Source of the DNA: Symsagittifera roscoffensis
Taxonomy: Eukaryota; Xenacoelomorpha; Acoela; Convolutidae
NCBI RefSeq assembly: GCF_963678635.1
Contig: NC_087068.1
Span: forward strand, 30,258,318 to 30,322,317
DNA: 64,000 nt
Direction: 5' to 3'
Part shown: in pieces, positions 8,505-17,610 of the stretch
How positions within the stretch are numbered: position 1 is the stretch's first letter
Layout of the letters: each line of letters starts with the position of its first letter
Translations under genes and position numbers: made by a program
Notes under the pieces: model-generated
Told to the model about the DNA's origin: nothing
Databases searched by the model: none
What the model saw: only the letters and a program-made list of their open reading frames with translations

Positions 8505-11500
8505 CTACCCGGACAAAATTCTGCCCCTAGGTGGTCTCTTCAACCTCTCCCCGGACAAGTCGTCCTGCACGGGCTCAAAGGTGTCTGACTCCTCAGACGA
8601 GTCGTCTTTGACTGGCTCGAAGGTATCAGACTCCCCGGACATTGTCTCGTCCACGGACGAACAATCTGGGCTCGGCTCGTATTCTTCTTTTGCATCCGTG
8701 AAATGCACTCTCCTCGTGAAGCTAGATTTCGACCTGATCCTGACTTCCTCTGTAGTTTGGTTCTGATTCAGTGTTCCATATTCAGTGAACGAAGTTCTCA
8801 ACAAGACCTCCTTCGGCATCGAGCTCACCAGCTGGTTGACAATCGACCTGCAATCCCGTTCAACGCCTCGGCTGCGAATGGACACTGGCCTCTTCTCTGT
8901 TCTCTCGGTGACAGTCAACCGCTGCATGGTCTCCATCCATTCACGATCATGCCTATCCACTTCCCTGTCCAACAAGTCACGGAGTTTTCCCATGACGTCC
9001 GGCGCCAAGTTCACCGTCTTGTTCAATAGAGCCATGCTGTTTATACCCAGCCTGGTCAGTTCTTGCTGTACCAAGTTGGACCGGACTAGCAGATCCAACG
9101 GAACGGGCTCGCCTCTGGCTAAAAGCTTTATCTCCGCGGCCGTCTCCACTGGAAGGTCAGGGTGTCCAGGTATCGGATGCCCTGACTTGTCTAACCACCT
9201 AGTAAGTGGCAGCTCGTCGTTGGTTTCCTTGTCCAGAAAGGAAAACCCGTCTTTGATCTCTGATTGGTTAGCCTGTTTCTCCTCGAGGCGCTCATAAAAT
9301 TCTGTCTTTTTACTGAGGCTATCTGCGTTCTGGTGCTTGTCACGAGTACGGTGCTCTATGATCATGTGGTATCCATCCAGGCGCACGATCCAACGACCAA
9401 TGTAGCTTTGGTCCATCGAATAGGTTTTCAGCCAGGCGAGGGCTCGATTATCCACACGTAACTTGAAGGGAGCACTCCCCAAGTAGGCCCTGTATTTTTC
9501 CACGAAAGTGATCACCGCAAACATCTCCGCTTTTGGCGCGCCGTACTTCATTTCAGTATCGCTCAGGACTTTGCTCCCGTAGGCTATCGGACGAAGGACT
9601 GTTCTCCCGTTCCACTCCTGCTCCTGGTGAAGTATGCCCGATATCGCAACCACTGATGCATCCGTGTCCAGCACGAACATCCCCTTCTCTGTTGGCATGC
9701 CGAGGACCGGTGCCTCGCAAAGTTCACGCTTGATGTTTTCAAATGAAACTTGTGCCTCATCAGTCCAGGTGAACTTTTTGCCCTTGTTTCTCATCAACCT
9801 CTGCATGGGGTATATCTTGTCAGCATACCTCTTGATGAACTCTCGATAATAATTTGCGAATCCCAGAAAACTCATCAGCTGTGTATCTGTTTTAGGTGCC
9901 TTCCAGGTCAGCACCGCTTCAACCGCTTCGGGATCTGGTCTCACTCCATGTTTGTCAACCAGGCGGCCCAGATACTTTATGGAATCCCTGAGGATTTCAA
10001 ACTTAGAGGGTTTACATTTCAGACCCGCCTGCTTCATGCAAGAAAACAACTCCTCCAACCTCTCTATGTGGTCTTCCAAGGTTGGTGTTGCAATCACGAC
10101 ATCATCGACATAACACATAATGAGATTCCCGTATTTCCTGGTGACGCTCGTGAGTGCCTGGGCCATCAGTCGCTGGAATGTGGCCGTCGCGTTGCACAAT
10201 CCGAAAGGCATCCTCTTCCACTGGAACAGTCCCAGCTCACACGCGAAGCCTGTTTTCTCTCGATCTTGCTTTCTGAGTGGCACTTGCCAGAATGCAGAGC
10301 CCAAATCCAACGTCGTGAAGAACTTCGCGTCTCCCAGCTTGGATAGGCTCTCATCGATGCGGGGAATCGGGTATGCGTCCTTTATAGTCACTGCGTTCAG
10401 ATAACGGAAATCACAACAAAATCTGAGTTGTCCCCCTTTCTTTTTCGCCATGACCACACCACAAGCCCATGGAGACTTCGACGGCTCGATCATGTCGTAC
10501 TCCATTAACATCTCGATTTCCTTCCTACACGCTTCTGACTTGTTTGGGGTCATTCTTCTCGCCCCTTCCCTATGAGGTACCGAGCCCTCTTCTATCTCAA
10601 TCTCGTGCTCTACAAAATTGCAACAACCTATGTCAGCCTTATGTTTCGATAAAACGTCTGCGTTCCGATTTAGCACCGCTCTGAGCGAATCTAGCTCTTT
10701 GTCTGATATTTTACCCTTCAGATGTTCTATCTCAGGTAGGACAGGCTTGTTCGCTGCTAACTCTGCCTCCGTCGGTCTCTCAGGGAAGTTGGAACAACTA
10801 GACAGCCCATCGTCTGTTTCCGACTTCATTGAAAATAATTTCCTAGAAGATTTCAATTCATTCACTCTTTTCATTATACATTCTTGGTTCGCATGTAATG
10901 GACATTTAGTAACATCAAACTTTTTCAAGTTCTCCACACTCTGAAAGTCTGTGTTCAGAGGCAAAGCGTAGCCAAGTTTCTTTCCCCTCTGTATTGTCAC
11001 TGTTGTTGCTTCTGTGTTCAATAACACATTCACACACAGTCCGCTTTGAGTGAGTGAGAAGCTTCTTCCTAAAATAGCCGAGCTTTTACTGTTTGGATTT
11101 GGTACCAGACACACCTGTCTGTCATTGCTGAGTTCATTCAAGTTCCTCATCCTAAACGTCGCTACTACGGCTTGGTTCGGTTTTAATCTAACTTTTCGAT
11201 CCAGAAAAATCGGCACCTTGGCCTGATTAATTAAGATCTTATTTAGGGGTCTTTTTTCATACTTTCTCTTAGGATCCTTGATCCTAATCAATCCGTCATT
11301 GAGATCGATCGTGACGTCAAAGTTGCGAACGAAATCCCTTCCTAAGATGAACTGGTCGGATTCGTCCAAATTCTCTACTACTAGGAAGCTCATCCAAAGA
11401 TGTCTTCCTCCGAGCTGCAGTGAGATGATCGGGGTCCGTCCGGCGACATAGATCGCTCCCTGATTGGCAGCTGCCAACCTGATGTTTGTCGGTATGAGAT

Positions 11501-12536
11501 CCGACCTTTCGAAACCCATGTCGGTCCAAGTTTTGACTGGCATGACACTAACCACTGCTCCCGTGTCTAGCAGTCCCTTTACCGAAAGTTGTCTGCCTTG
11601 CACGTCCAGAACGTGTGCGGCCAGATCGGCCTCGCAACCAATATGCACCGCATCTTGTTCGAGCATCGCGTTGTGTCCGATTCGTCTAACCTTCAGCTCC
11701 TCTTGACCAATGTATATCCGGCCAATCTGGTCGTTCGCATCAGTTATGTGAGCTTTCGTGTAGATATTGATGCCATCTACATTTATCAGGATCGGGTAAG
11801 GGCCATGGACATCGATATAATGCCCGTCCACTTTCATCAGCCTCGGACCTCCCGTTGTGAGCAGCGCTCGCACTGCCCTGGAGTCCAGTTTGGGATCCCT
11901 CTCCTTCAGGTAGTCGGCATAGATGTCCAGGTGGACTAGTGTAATCTCGGATGGTTCACTCAAGTTCTTGACCACCTGGTGCCCTGCGACTGAGATGATG
12001 GACATTATTTTGGTCCCCGCCTTCGTCATGCCGAAAGTCTTACCAGATATAACGTTCAGTTTTAGTCCCTGTTTCTTGGGTTCCTCTTTGTCTTCTGCTT
12101 TTGTCGTTTTACCCAGGACATTAAGATTTTCCCGAAAATCTGTGCTCTCAAGCTCCGACCTTACCAATTGCTCCACTTCTTTCGTTGCTAGGTCCTGTTT
12201 GACATTCTGCAGCGCTGTCCTTGCCGCCAGGCCGTAATCCACCTTGAGTGGGCTAGACGACTCTGCTTCGAGGTTCGAGGCCACCACCTCGTGAGGCCAT
12301 GTCTTAACCTTTTTGGTCGTGAAGGTGCTCGGTGTCGTCTCCTTTCTCCGAGATTCAGCCTCATTCATCAGACGTGCTCGACTGGCCTTGACACCCGAAA
12401 GCGCCTCTTCGTGGCGGGGATGTTTCGCGTCCGCTACTGCGTCCCAAAATTGAGTACAATCCGACTTCAAGTGTCCCTCCAAATTACAGAAGAAACACCT
12501 CGGACCATATTTCTTGATGAGCCCTCTGACGTACTC
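8505..12536 (-). CDS. pol: Pol: zinc knuckle, aspartic protease, reverse transcriptase, RNase H (element A)
   Basis: A single open frame of about 1340 codons. It begins right after a TAG at 12537 with a second CCHC knuckle (CFFCNLEGHLKSDC), then a linker of about 290 residues. The retropepsin has LLDTGA near residue 304 and ILGRDF. RT shows KKKGGQLRFCCDFR, TTLDLGSAFWQV, LPFGLCNA-type PFGLCNATATFQ and the catalytic YVDD near residue 790. RNase H follows with LDTDAS near 937 and LRVDNRALAW. The last ~250 residues are a linker ending in an acidic Ser-rich repeat (SDTFEPV twice). It would copy the element RNA into DNA. No ATG opens the frame, so expression needs fusion to gag by readthrough or frameshift. 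Confidence 0.9.
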   Translation of the reverse strand, partial: EYVRGLIKKYGPRCFFCNLEGHLKSDCTQFWDAVADAKHPRHEEALSGVKASRARLMNEAESRRKETTPSTFTTKKVKTWPHEVVASNLEAESSSPLKVDYGLAARTALQNVKQDLATKEVEQLVRSELESTDFRENLNVLGKTTKAEDKEEPKKQGLKLNVISGKTFGMTKAGTKIMSIISVAGHQVVKNLSEPSEITLVHLDIYADYLKERDPKLDSRAVRALLTTGGPRLMKVDGHYIDVHGPYPILINVDGINIYTKAHITDANDQIGRIYIGQEELKVRRIGHNAMLEQDAVHIGCEADLAAHVLDVQGRQLSVKGLLDTGAVVSVMPVKTWTDMGFERSDLIPTNIRLAAANQGAIYVAGRTPIISLQLGGRHLWMSFLVVENLDESDQFILGRDFVRNFDVTIDLNDGLIRIKDPKRKYEKRPLNKILINQAKVPIFLDRKVRLKPNQAVVATFRMRNLNELSNDRQVCLVPNPNSKSSAILGRSFSLTQSGLCVNVLLNTEATTVTIQRGKKLGYALPLNTDFQSVENLKKFDVTKCPLHANQECIMKRVNELKSSRKLFSMKSETDDGLSSCSNFPERPTEAELAANKPVLPEIEHLKGKISDKELDSLRAVLNRNADVLSKHKADIGCCNFVEHEIEIEEGSVPHREGARRMTPNKSEACRKEIEMLMEYDMIEPSKSPWACGVVMAKKKGGQLRFCCDFRYLNAVTIKDAYPIPRIDESLSKLGDAKFFTTLDLGSAFWQVPLRKQDREKTGFACELGLFQWKRMPFGLCNATATFQRLMAQALTSVTRKYGNLIMCYVDDVVIATPTLEDHIERLEELFSCMKQAGLKCKPSKFEILRDSIKYLGRLVDKHGVRPDPEAVEAVLTWKAPKTDTQLMSFLGFANYYREFIKRYADKIYPMQRLMRNKGKKFTWTDEAQVSFENIKRELCEAPVLGMPTEKGMFVLDTDASVVAISGILHQEQEWNGRTVLRPIAYGSKVLSDTEMKYGAPKAEMFAVITFVEKYRAYLGSAPFKLRVDNRALAWLKTYSMDQSYIGRWIVRLDGYHMIIEHRTRDKHQNADSLSKKTEFYERLEEKQANQSEIKDGFSFLDKETNDELPLTRWLDKSGHPIPGHPDLPVETAAEIKLLARGEPVPLDLLVRSNLVQQELTRLGINSMALLNKTVNLAPDVMGKLRDLLDREVDRHDREWMETMQRLTVTERTEKRPVSIRSRGVERDCRSIVNQLVSSMPKEVLLRTSFTEYGTLNQNQTTEEVRIRSKSSFTRRVHFTDAKEEYEPSPDCSSVDETMSGESDTFEPVKDDSSEESDTFEPVQDDLSGERLKRPPRGRILSG

Positions 12537-13097
12537 CTAATGATCCTCGTCGGTCGCGTCGGCGTCCTCGAGAAAGTAGCCTATGGCCTTCATGTTCTGT
12601 TTGTATGCAGAACACGCAGAAACGTGATGGTCCATCGAACCACAATTCGCACACGACCTCCTCTTGTCCATGTCATCGCGAGGTTTGTACCAACTGGAAT
12701 TCGCACCAGTGTTTGTCCCGCTATAGTTGCCATAATTGCTGTAACGGTTTTGCGCCCTCGGTATTATGAGTAAATACTCGCGTGACTTCATACGCAAGTC
12801 GTCAGGCGTGGGTACCTGGTCAAGCGACAGGGTGAAGTGAGTGGCCAACATCGTCTTCAACTCCTCACTCCTTACTCCATCCATGAACTTCGAAGCAATC
12901 GCCAAGTTTAGCTCGGATATTCTCTCATCCGGGTTGCTTCTCCTCCTGAGCAATTCAAGGTCGTCCAAGAATTTATCTATTGATTCTTCATCTCTCTGAC
13001 GCCTCTTCTCGAACTTCACCATAGCCTGGTGCCCTTGTACTCCAGAGCCGAAACGATTCAGCAGGATGTCGAATATCTTGCGAGCGCTGTCTCTCAT
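12537..13097 (-). pseudogene. gag: Gag: capsid C-terminal part and first CCHC knuckle (element A)
   Basis: The frame gives a helical capsid-like region (FDILLNRFG, then FEKRRQRDEESIDKFLDDLELL), typical of Ty3/Gypsy Gag, and near the end a CCHC knuckle CANCGSMDHHVSAC. It ends in TAG at 12537-12539 in the same frame as pol, so the Gag stop lies between two zinc knuckles. The upstream capsid part is in another frame, with the junction near 13097. Confidence 0.8.
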
Positions 13098-13492
13098 TGG
13101 CTCTTTTCGCCATTACACAACTTAATGCAGTACCCTCCAGGTTGCTCGTCAGCGCGCTGCACTCTTGTTTCTTGGAGAGATTCTCTTCCTCAAAGTGTAA
13201 CTTCATCACCTCTATCCAAGTATCAATGCAGCCGTCTGACTCGTCTTTATATGACTTCGGCTTTTTCAGTGTTCTTCTTGACCTCTCTCCTCTCTCGGTT
13301 GACTTCGAGAGCTTGGTGATAAATGTTTCAAGAGATCTGTTCAGAGGCTCAAACATCGAGGCATACATCGTTGTGTCTTGTGAGACTGTAGTCAGATCTC
13401 TTTTCCAGGCCAGTCATCGTTTGGGCGTAGGTATTATCATGATCATTCAATAATCGCTCGATCTCTCTTGTCATCCTAGCCTCTCTTTCCTC
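12988..13492 (-). pseudogene. gag: Gag middle region, frameshifted (element A)
   Basis: After a TAA at 13493-13495 the frame of the N-terminal Gag continues open to about 13380, then a phase change leads into a frame reading MYASMFEPL and DESDGCIDTWIEVMKLHFEEE, a capsid N-terminal-like segment with the common Trp-x-x-x-Met/Leu pattern. Another phase change near 13097 leads into the capsid C-terminal frame. Confidence 0.65.
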
Positions 13493-14553
13493 TTACTCTT
13501 TGTTTGCCTGTGCCAGGCTCTCAGCCAGGCATTGATCGGTGTTACGAATCAATTGAGCCTGATCAAACCTCGCCTGCGACTTCACGTGCGTTAGCTCATC
13601 TTTCAAACTCTCTCGACCATGGTGAGCTCTCTCGTCAACTTGATCTATCCTCTTAGTCATGTCCCGCCTCAATTCATCCAGGCCATTCATCACACCAGCG
13701 AACATGTCACTTATGTCACCAGCTGCCCCCAATGGCGGGGTTAGCCCCAGAGAAGACGAGGTCAACTGCGGCTGTAGCCTAGTACTCGATGACGCACCGC
13801 CCTTTTGCTTGTGCATTGACGTCATCAGTCTGTCAAACGTTGATGATGCTCCCATCGTTATCCCATCTGACATAGGCCTGGTCGGCGAGGCAGAAGACGC
13901 CTCCCTGCTCATGTCGTTCCTTGGGCATGGTGTGAAGTTCACATCCGGATGGGTTATTTCCGGTTGGTCGTAACTAGAGGATAGACCTCCGGCTTGTAGC
14001 GACGTCACGCGCTCATCGTACAAGGACTTCCAACTTTTCTTTGCCTTCGAGAACGCCTGCTCTTCACCCGGACTCATACTCGACATCATCGCGTTGCTCT
14101 GCTTGGCCAAAGATGAGTGTGTACTTGTCGGATGTGAAGGTTCCTTTCTCCATTTATAGCTCTTAGTCTCTGATTTGGACATTCCCCTGTACAACACTTC
14201 CTCCCGAGGTTCGACTCTGTCCTCTCGACTTCCTCCCGTTCGAGGACCTCGCCTGGCTCAAAGTCGGGTCGAATGAGCGTTCGCTCCCCTTCGTCAAAGG
14301 GATCCACCAGCGTTTCGCTCGCAGGCCCGGCCTCGGCGCTCCGCCCTTGATTGCCATCGAGGCTTTTCTCGCTCCTTAATTTCATTTCGCTCACTGAAAG
14401 ATCAGGTTGACCTTTAGTCGATTCGTCTTCAGCAAACGCGTCGGAAGCGCTGCTAAACGAGGTTTGGCTACGCCTAGTTTTAAATTTCCGCGTGCTTCCC
14501 TTGCTTAGCCTGGGAATTTTAGTAGTCGATCCTAGCGAGTCCCTGCGCTGCAT
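13493..14553 (-). pseudogene. gag: Gag N-terminal region (element A)
   Basis: The likely start is the ATG at 14553. The frame is rich in Ser, Arg and Glu, with a phase change near 14205, and then encodes a Ser/Pro-rich stretch and a predicted coiled coil (ELRRDMTKRIDQVDER region) before a TAA at 13493. Assignment as Gag rests on position ahead of the capsid and knuckle; no family motif is visible in this part. Confidence 0.6.
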
Positions 14554-14997
14554 AGTTTTTAACAAAATGAAAACATTCGTAATTTGATGGCAATGCAAAC
14601 GTACCACAAACAAGATCTAGTTAAATCACTTAACGCTGCCTACTCGATTCCGTCAGTATCAAAATGTCTCTTAGATCTCTCACAAATAAACTAGTGACTC
14701 AGCTAAGGTTACACACAGGGTCTACCCAGTATTGATATAATGCTAACTCAACCCTGTTGTATAGTATAACAGTATCACTAAGTTTCCACAAGATATAATC
14801 GACACACAAAACACAATAGATAATCAGATAAGAATGTCCTACAGGTGACAGCGACCTTTTGTCAGTACCAATTTATCGCCACACAATTTATCAAGTCACT
14901 GCTTTGTTAAAATTAAACAATCTTTGATAAAAAGCAGTGATGACTCAGAAACAGATCAATAAAACTTAGTCTTAAAGAAAAAGACTTCCCTCAATCG
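14554..14997. other. Untranslated leader of element A
   Basis: About 440 bases upstream of the Gag ATG on the minus strand. No ORF and no clear primer-binding site beginning TGG could be fixed here. It lies between gag and the duplicated hairpin block. Confidence 0.4.
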
Positions 14998-15039
14998 GAA
15001 CGATCCGAAAGAACAAAGCCCAGGACACAGTCTTCTCAA

Positions 15040-15068
15040 GTGGGTGTGTATTTGCCTAATACACCCAC
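15040..15068 (-). ncRNA. Leader hairpin, copy 1
   Basis: The arms GTGGGTGT-TATT and AATACACCCAC pair, with one bulged base and a loop of about five bases (TGCCT). The matching copy 185 bases away keeps pairing through paired changes. Confidence 0.6.
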
Positions 15069-15224
15069 CGAGGTCTTCTTTTAGGTGCCCTGCGATTGCC
15101 CGAGCTGTCCTATTAAGTAGCTCAAGGCAACCTCTGATCGAAAATTTCTAAAGTCTATGAAAAAGCTCCCCCACACCCGGAACGCTCCAAGTGCACGAGA
15201 GCAGGGAACAACTTTTCTTCTCAA

Positions 15225-15253
15225 GTGAGTGTGTATTTGCCTAATACACTCAC
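15225..15253 (-). ncRNA. Leader hairpin, copy 2
   Basis: Same stem-loop with GTGAGTGT-TATT against AATACACTCAC. Relative to copy 1 a G has become A in one arm and the facing C has become T in the other, so the pair is kept. Confidence 0.6.
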
Positions 15254-15557
15254 CGAGGTCTTCTTTTATTTGTTCCCGGATTGCCCGAACTTTCCTATTA
15301 AGTAGCTCAAGGCAACCACACAACCAAAATCACAATCAAAAAAAAATTTCTTTGTTCGGGTACTTCTGATACACCCAATGTAGAATCCAAAGTTGATCAC
15401 GAATTTCCGGGTCAGAATGGGTTCTTATGATCCTGATAAGCACGCCTAATATCCTAATATGATCCTAATTAAATGGATATTTTCCGTTTCCCAAATTGCC
15501 ACAGAAGGTTTACTCAAGTCTCTAACAAGGAAGATCGTTAGAAGGTTTGAGACACTC

Positions 15558-17610
15558 CGGAGGGTTACCTCGGAGGGTAGCTTGATCACCCAAGTTACTT
15601 CGGAGGGTACCTTAATCACCCAAGTTACCTCGGAGGGTCCCCCTAAATTTACTAAGGAGGGTCAATAAGATGCTTAATATGCTCCGGAGGGTTACTTCGG
15701 AGGGTACCTCCAAATTTTCAAATTTTTTGATCTCGCTTAGAAGGTTCTCCCACTAGCTTCAAAAAGCGTCAAAACAAGCTAGGAGCTCTAAGGGGAGCTG
15801 TTTTAACTTCTTTGGGTGATCTCGTGGAAATTTTCCACTAAGGAGGGTTGCTAAGGGGTTTAGCTGACTCCGGAGGGTCACTTCGGAGGGTTCCCCCAAA
15901 ATCAAGAAAAAGGGTTGTATCACCGCAACAAAGTTTCCAAAAGCGGTCTACCTGACTCAAAACTAGGTTGGCTGACTCGGTCAACCTTCCCAGTTGAATA
16001 AAAAGATGTTTTGATAAAATTTTCTGCTGCTCGGAGGGTTACCTGTAATTTGGACCCTCCGAACCAACAAATTCTAAAAAAAATTTTCTTTTCCGAGATT
16101 GTCAATCCCAAAAGCGGTTGCGATTCGAAAACGTGGTCAAAACCGTCGACTTATGGTACCAAAATTATCCCGATCGGATAACTAGTCTTTGAGAAATCGC
16201 CAAAAACGCGTTCGTCAAAATGGCCTTTTTCACCACCTGTATAGGATCTGAAAGTATTTTTTTTCGCAATTCCGGTCGAAAGTGCCTAAAAATACTTGAA
16301 ATGAGCGTAATAGCCCTGTACGGCACTGGAATAATGCAAAAAACCGGACCAAAATTGGTTTAGAAACAAAAATTTGACCAAAAACTATCAAATTTGGACC
16401 CTCCGATTCCTTCCTTTTCCAAACCTTAAGTCGTTAGCTCTATCCACGGAGCTACTCGGAGGGTTACCCAAAAATTTCTCAAGTAACCGAGCACGTTATG
16501 CTAGCACGCTCCTAACGCAAAAAATTTTATTGCTCTAACTCTAAAAACTCAAAAACTCGATCCCCAAAACAGATTGACAAAATTCAAAAAATTATCGAAA
16601 TTTTGACCGAAAAATTTTGGTTTTTTCCAACTTCTACTGAGTCTTCTCTCACGCGGTTTCTTTAGTTAGGGGGATCGAACTACGTAGCTACTCCCTATAT
16701 AAAAGCTTTTTGTTGTTCGGAAAAGCTCGGATATCCAAAAATTTGGGGGTCTACAGTTTGATCGAAAATCGATGATTTTCGACAAAATTGGGTGTTTTTT
16801 GGGTCTAATTGAGGAGATAAGTAATATGTAATAAGGATAATAACCTATTAGTAGTCGTTAATGAATAGTACTATACCCTCCTTTGCACCAAAATACCCGA
16901 ATTAAGACCCTTAACTCGGAAATTTGTAATCGATGGAGGGTACAATCGGACCGCGCCAATCGTGCCCCCCACCACTTAAGTTTTAATGAAATAGTACCCG
17001 AACGATACTAAAATTGCTTCAACGATACCCAACAGTCGTTGCAGATGTTGTCCCTGATGTCCCTGTTGAGTGTGGAACACGTTGATCAGCTTCCCACTCT
17101 ACCCTCCGGTCACCGGCAAAATCACCATTAACGTGCTTAAACACTCAAATTACACTCGAGGGAGGGTATCCAACCCTTCACCAAAACACACAATCTTTCT
17201 ATCAGAAACGATATAAATCAATCTGAAACAACAACAAATAGGAAGGTCAAATCACATCTCGTCCGGAAATAACATATAAACTGTCACTTTATGTTTTTTA
17301 CTGTTTTTGGTCTTTTTTGGATTTTTTTACTGTTTTTTGTACTTTTTTGTTTTCAAATAAATTTATTTTTGGCTTTTTCTTGGTTATACACTATTTTTGT
17401 TTGGTTTTACGCTTTCTCTTTAATTGTTTTTGGTCCTGAGACCTCAGGACAAGCGGGCTCTAGATTTCCCACCTAACCCTCCGGCCCCCGGAATTTTCGG
17501 TGTTAACTAAGTTAAAAAGCTAAATTGTACTAGACGGAGGGTACGCACCTTCCCCCTAGTACAACAACGGTCATTAAGGCCTCTAACTCGGGCATACGCC
17601 CGGAGTGGAG
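15558..17610. repeat. Field of about twenty GGAGGGT / ACCCTCC motifs
   Basis: CGGAGGGT recurs at 15558, 15571, 15601, 15631, 15685, 15698, 15871, 15884, 16032 and 16457. The reverse form ACCCTCC is seen at 16054, 16398 and near 17102 and 17477, and further GGAGGGT copies occur to about 17590. The surrounding sequence is AT-rich and otherwise unrelated. Two exact-length 30-bp units at 15571-15630 show local tandem growth. No ORF is credible here. It may be the 5' LTR or upstream flank of element A. Confidence 0.6.

Larger units (their letters stand above)
14998..15317 (-). repeat. Two tandem copies (~185 bp) of a leader module with hairpins
   Basis: The block from about 14998 is repeated with an offset of 185 bases. 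Shared parts are the CGGAACG start, TTCTCAAGTG, a long hairpin, GAGGTCTTCTTTTA, GATTGCCCGA, and CTATTAAGTAGCTCAAGGC. The copies differ between these blocks, so they are not recent duplicates; only the structured pieces are held. The position, 400-770 bases before the Gag ATG, fits an RNA element for packaging, dimerisation or translation. Confidence 0.7.
1..15320 (-). mobile_element. Large Ty3/Gypsy-like LTR retroelement with accessory ORFs (element A), open at left edge
   Basis: On the minus strand the order is leader, gag, protease, RT, RNase H, integrase, macrodomain ORF, then a giant SGNH-hydrolase ORF that leaves the window at base 1. Integrase after RNase H is the Ty3/Gypsy order. The block is clearly more GC-rich than the AT-rich DNA to its right, and this composition is shared by the pol and accessory frames, which argues that they are one unit. 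No LTR pair can be shown because the left end is missing; the right limit given is the end of the leader repeats and is only approximate. Lesions seen are frameshifts near 14205, 13380, 13097, 7282 and 6925, and stops at 13493, 12537, 8505, 1268 and 431. It is either a recently dead copy or an active one with sequence errors. Confidence 0.85.

Noticed and set aside
17291-17476. Hydrophobic ORF (Phe-rich)
   Set aside because: Translation of T-rich low-complexity DNA with no other support.
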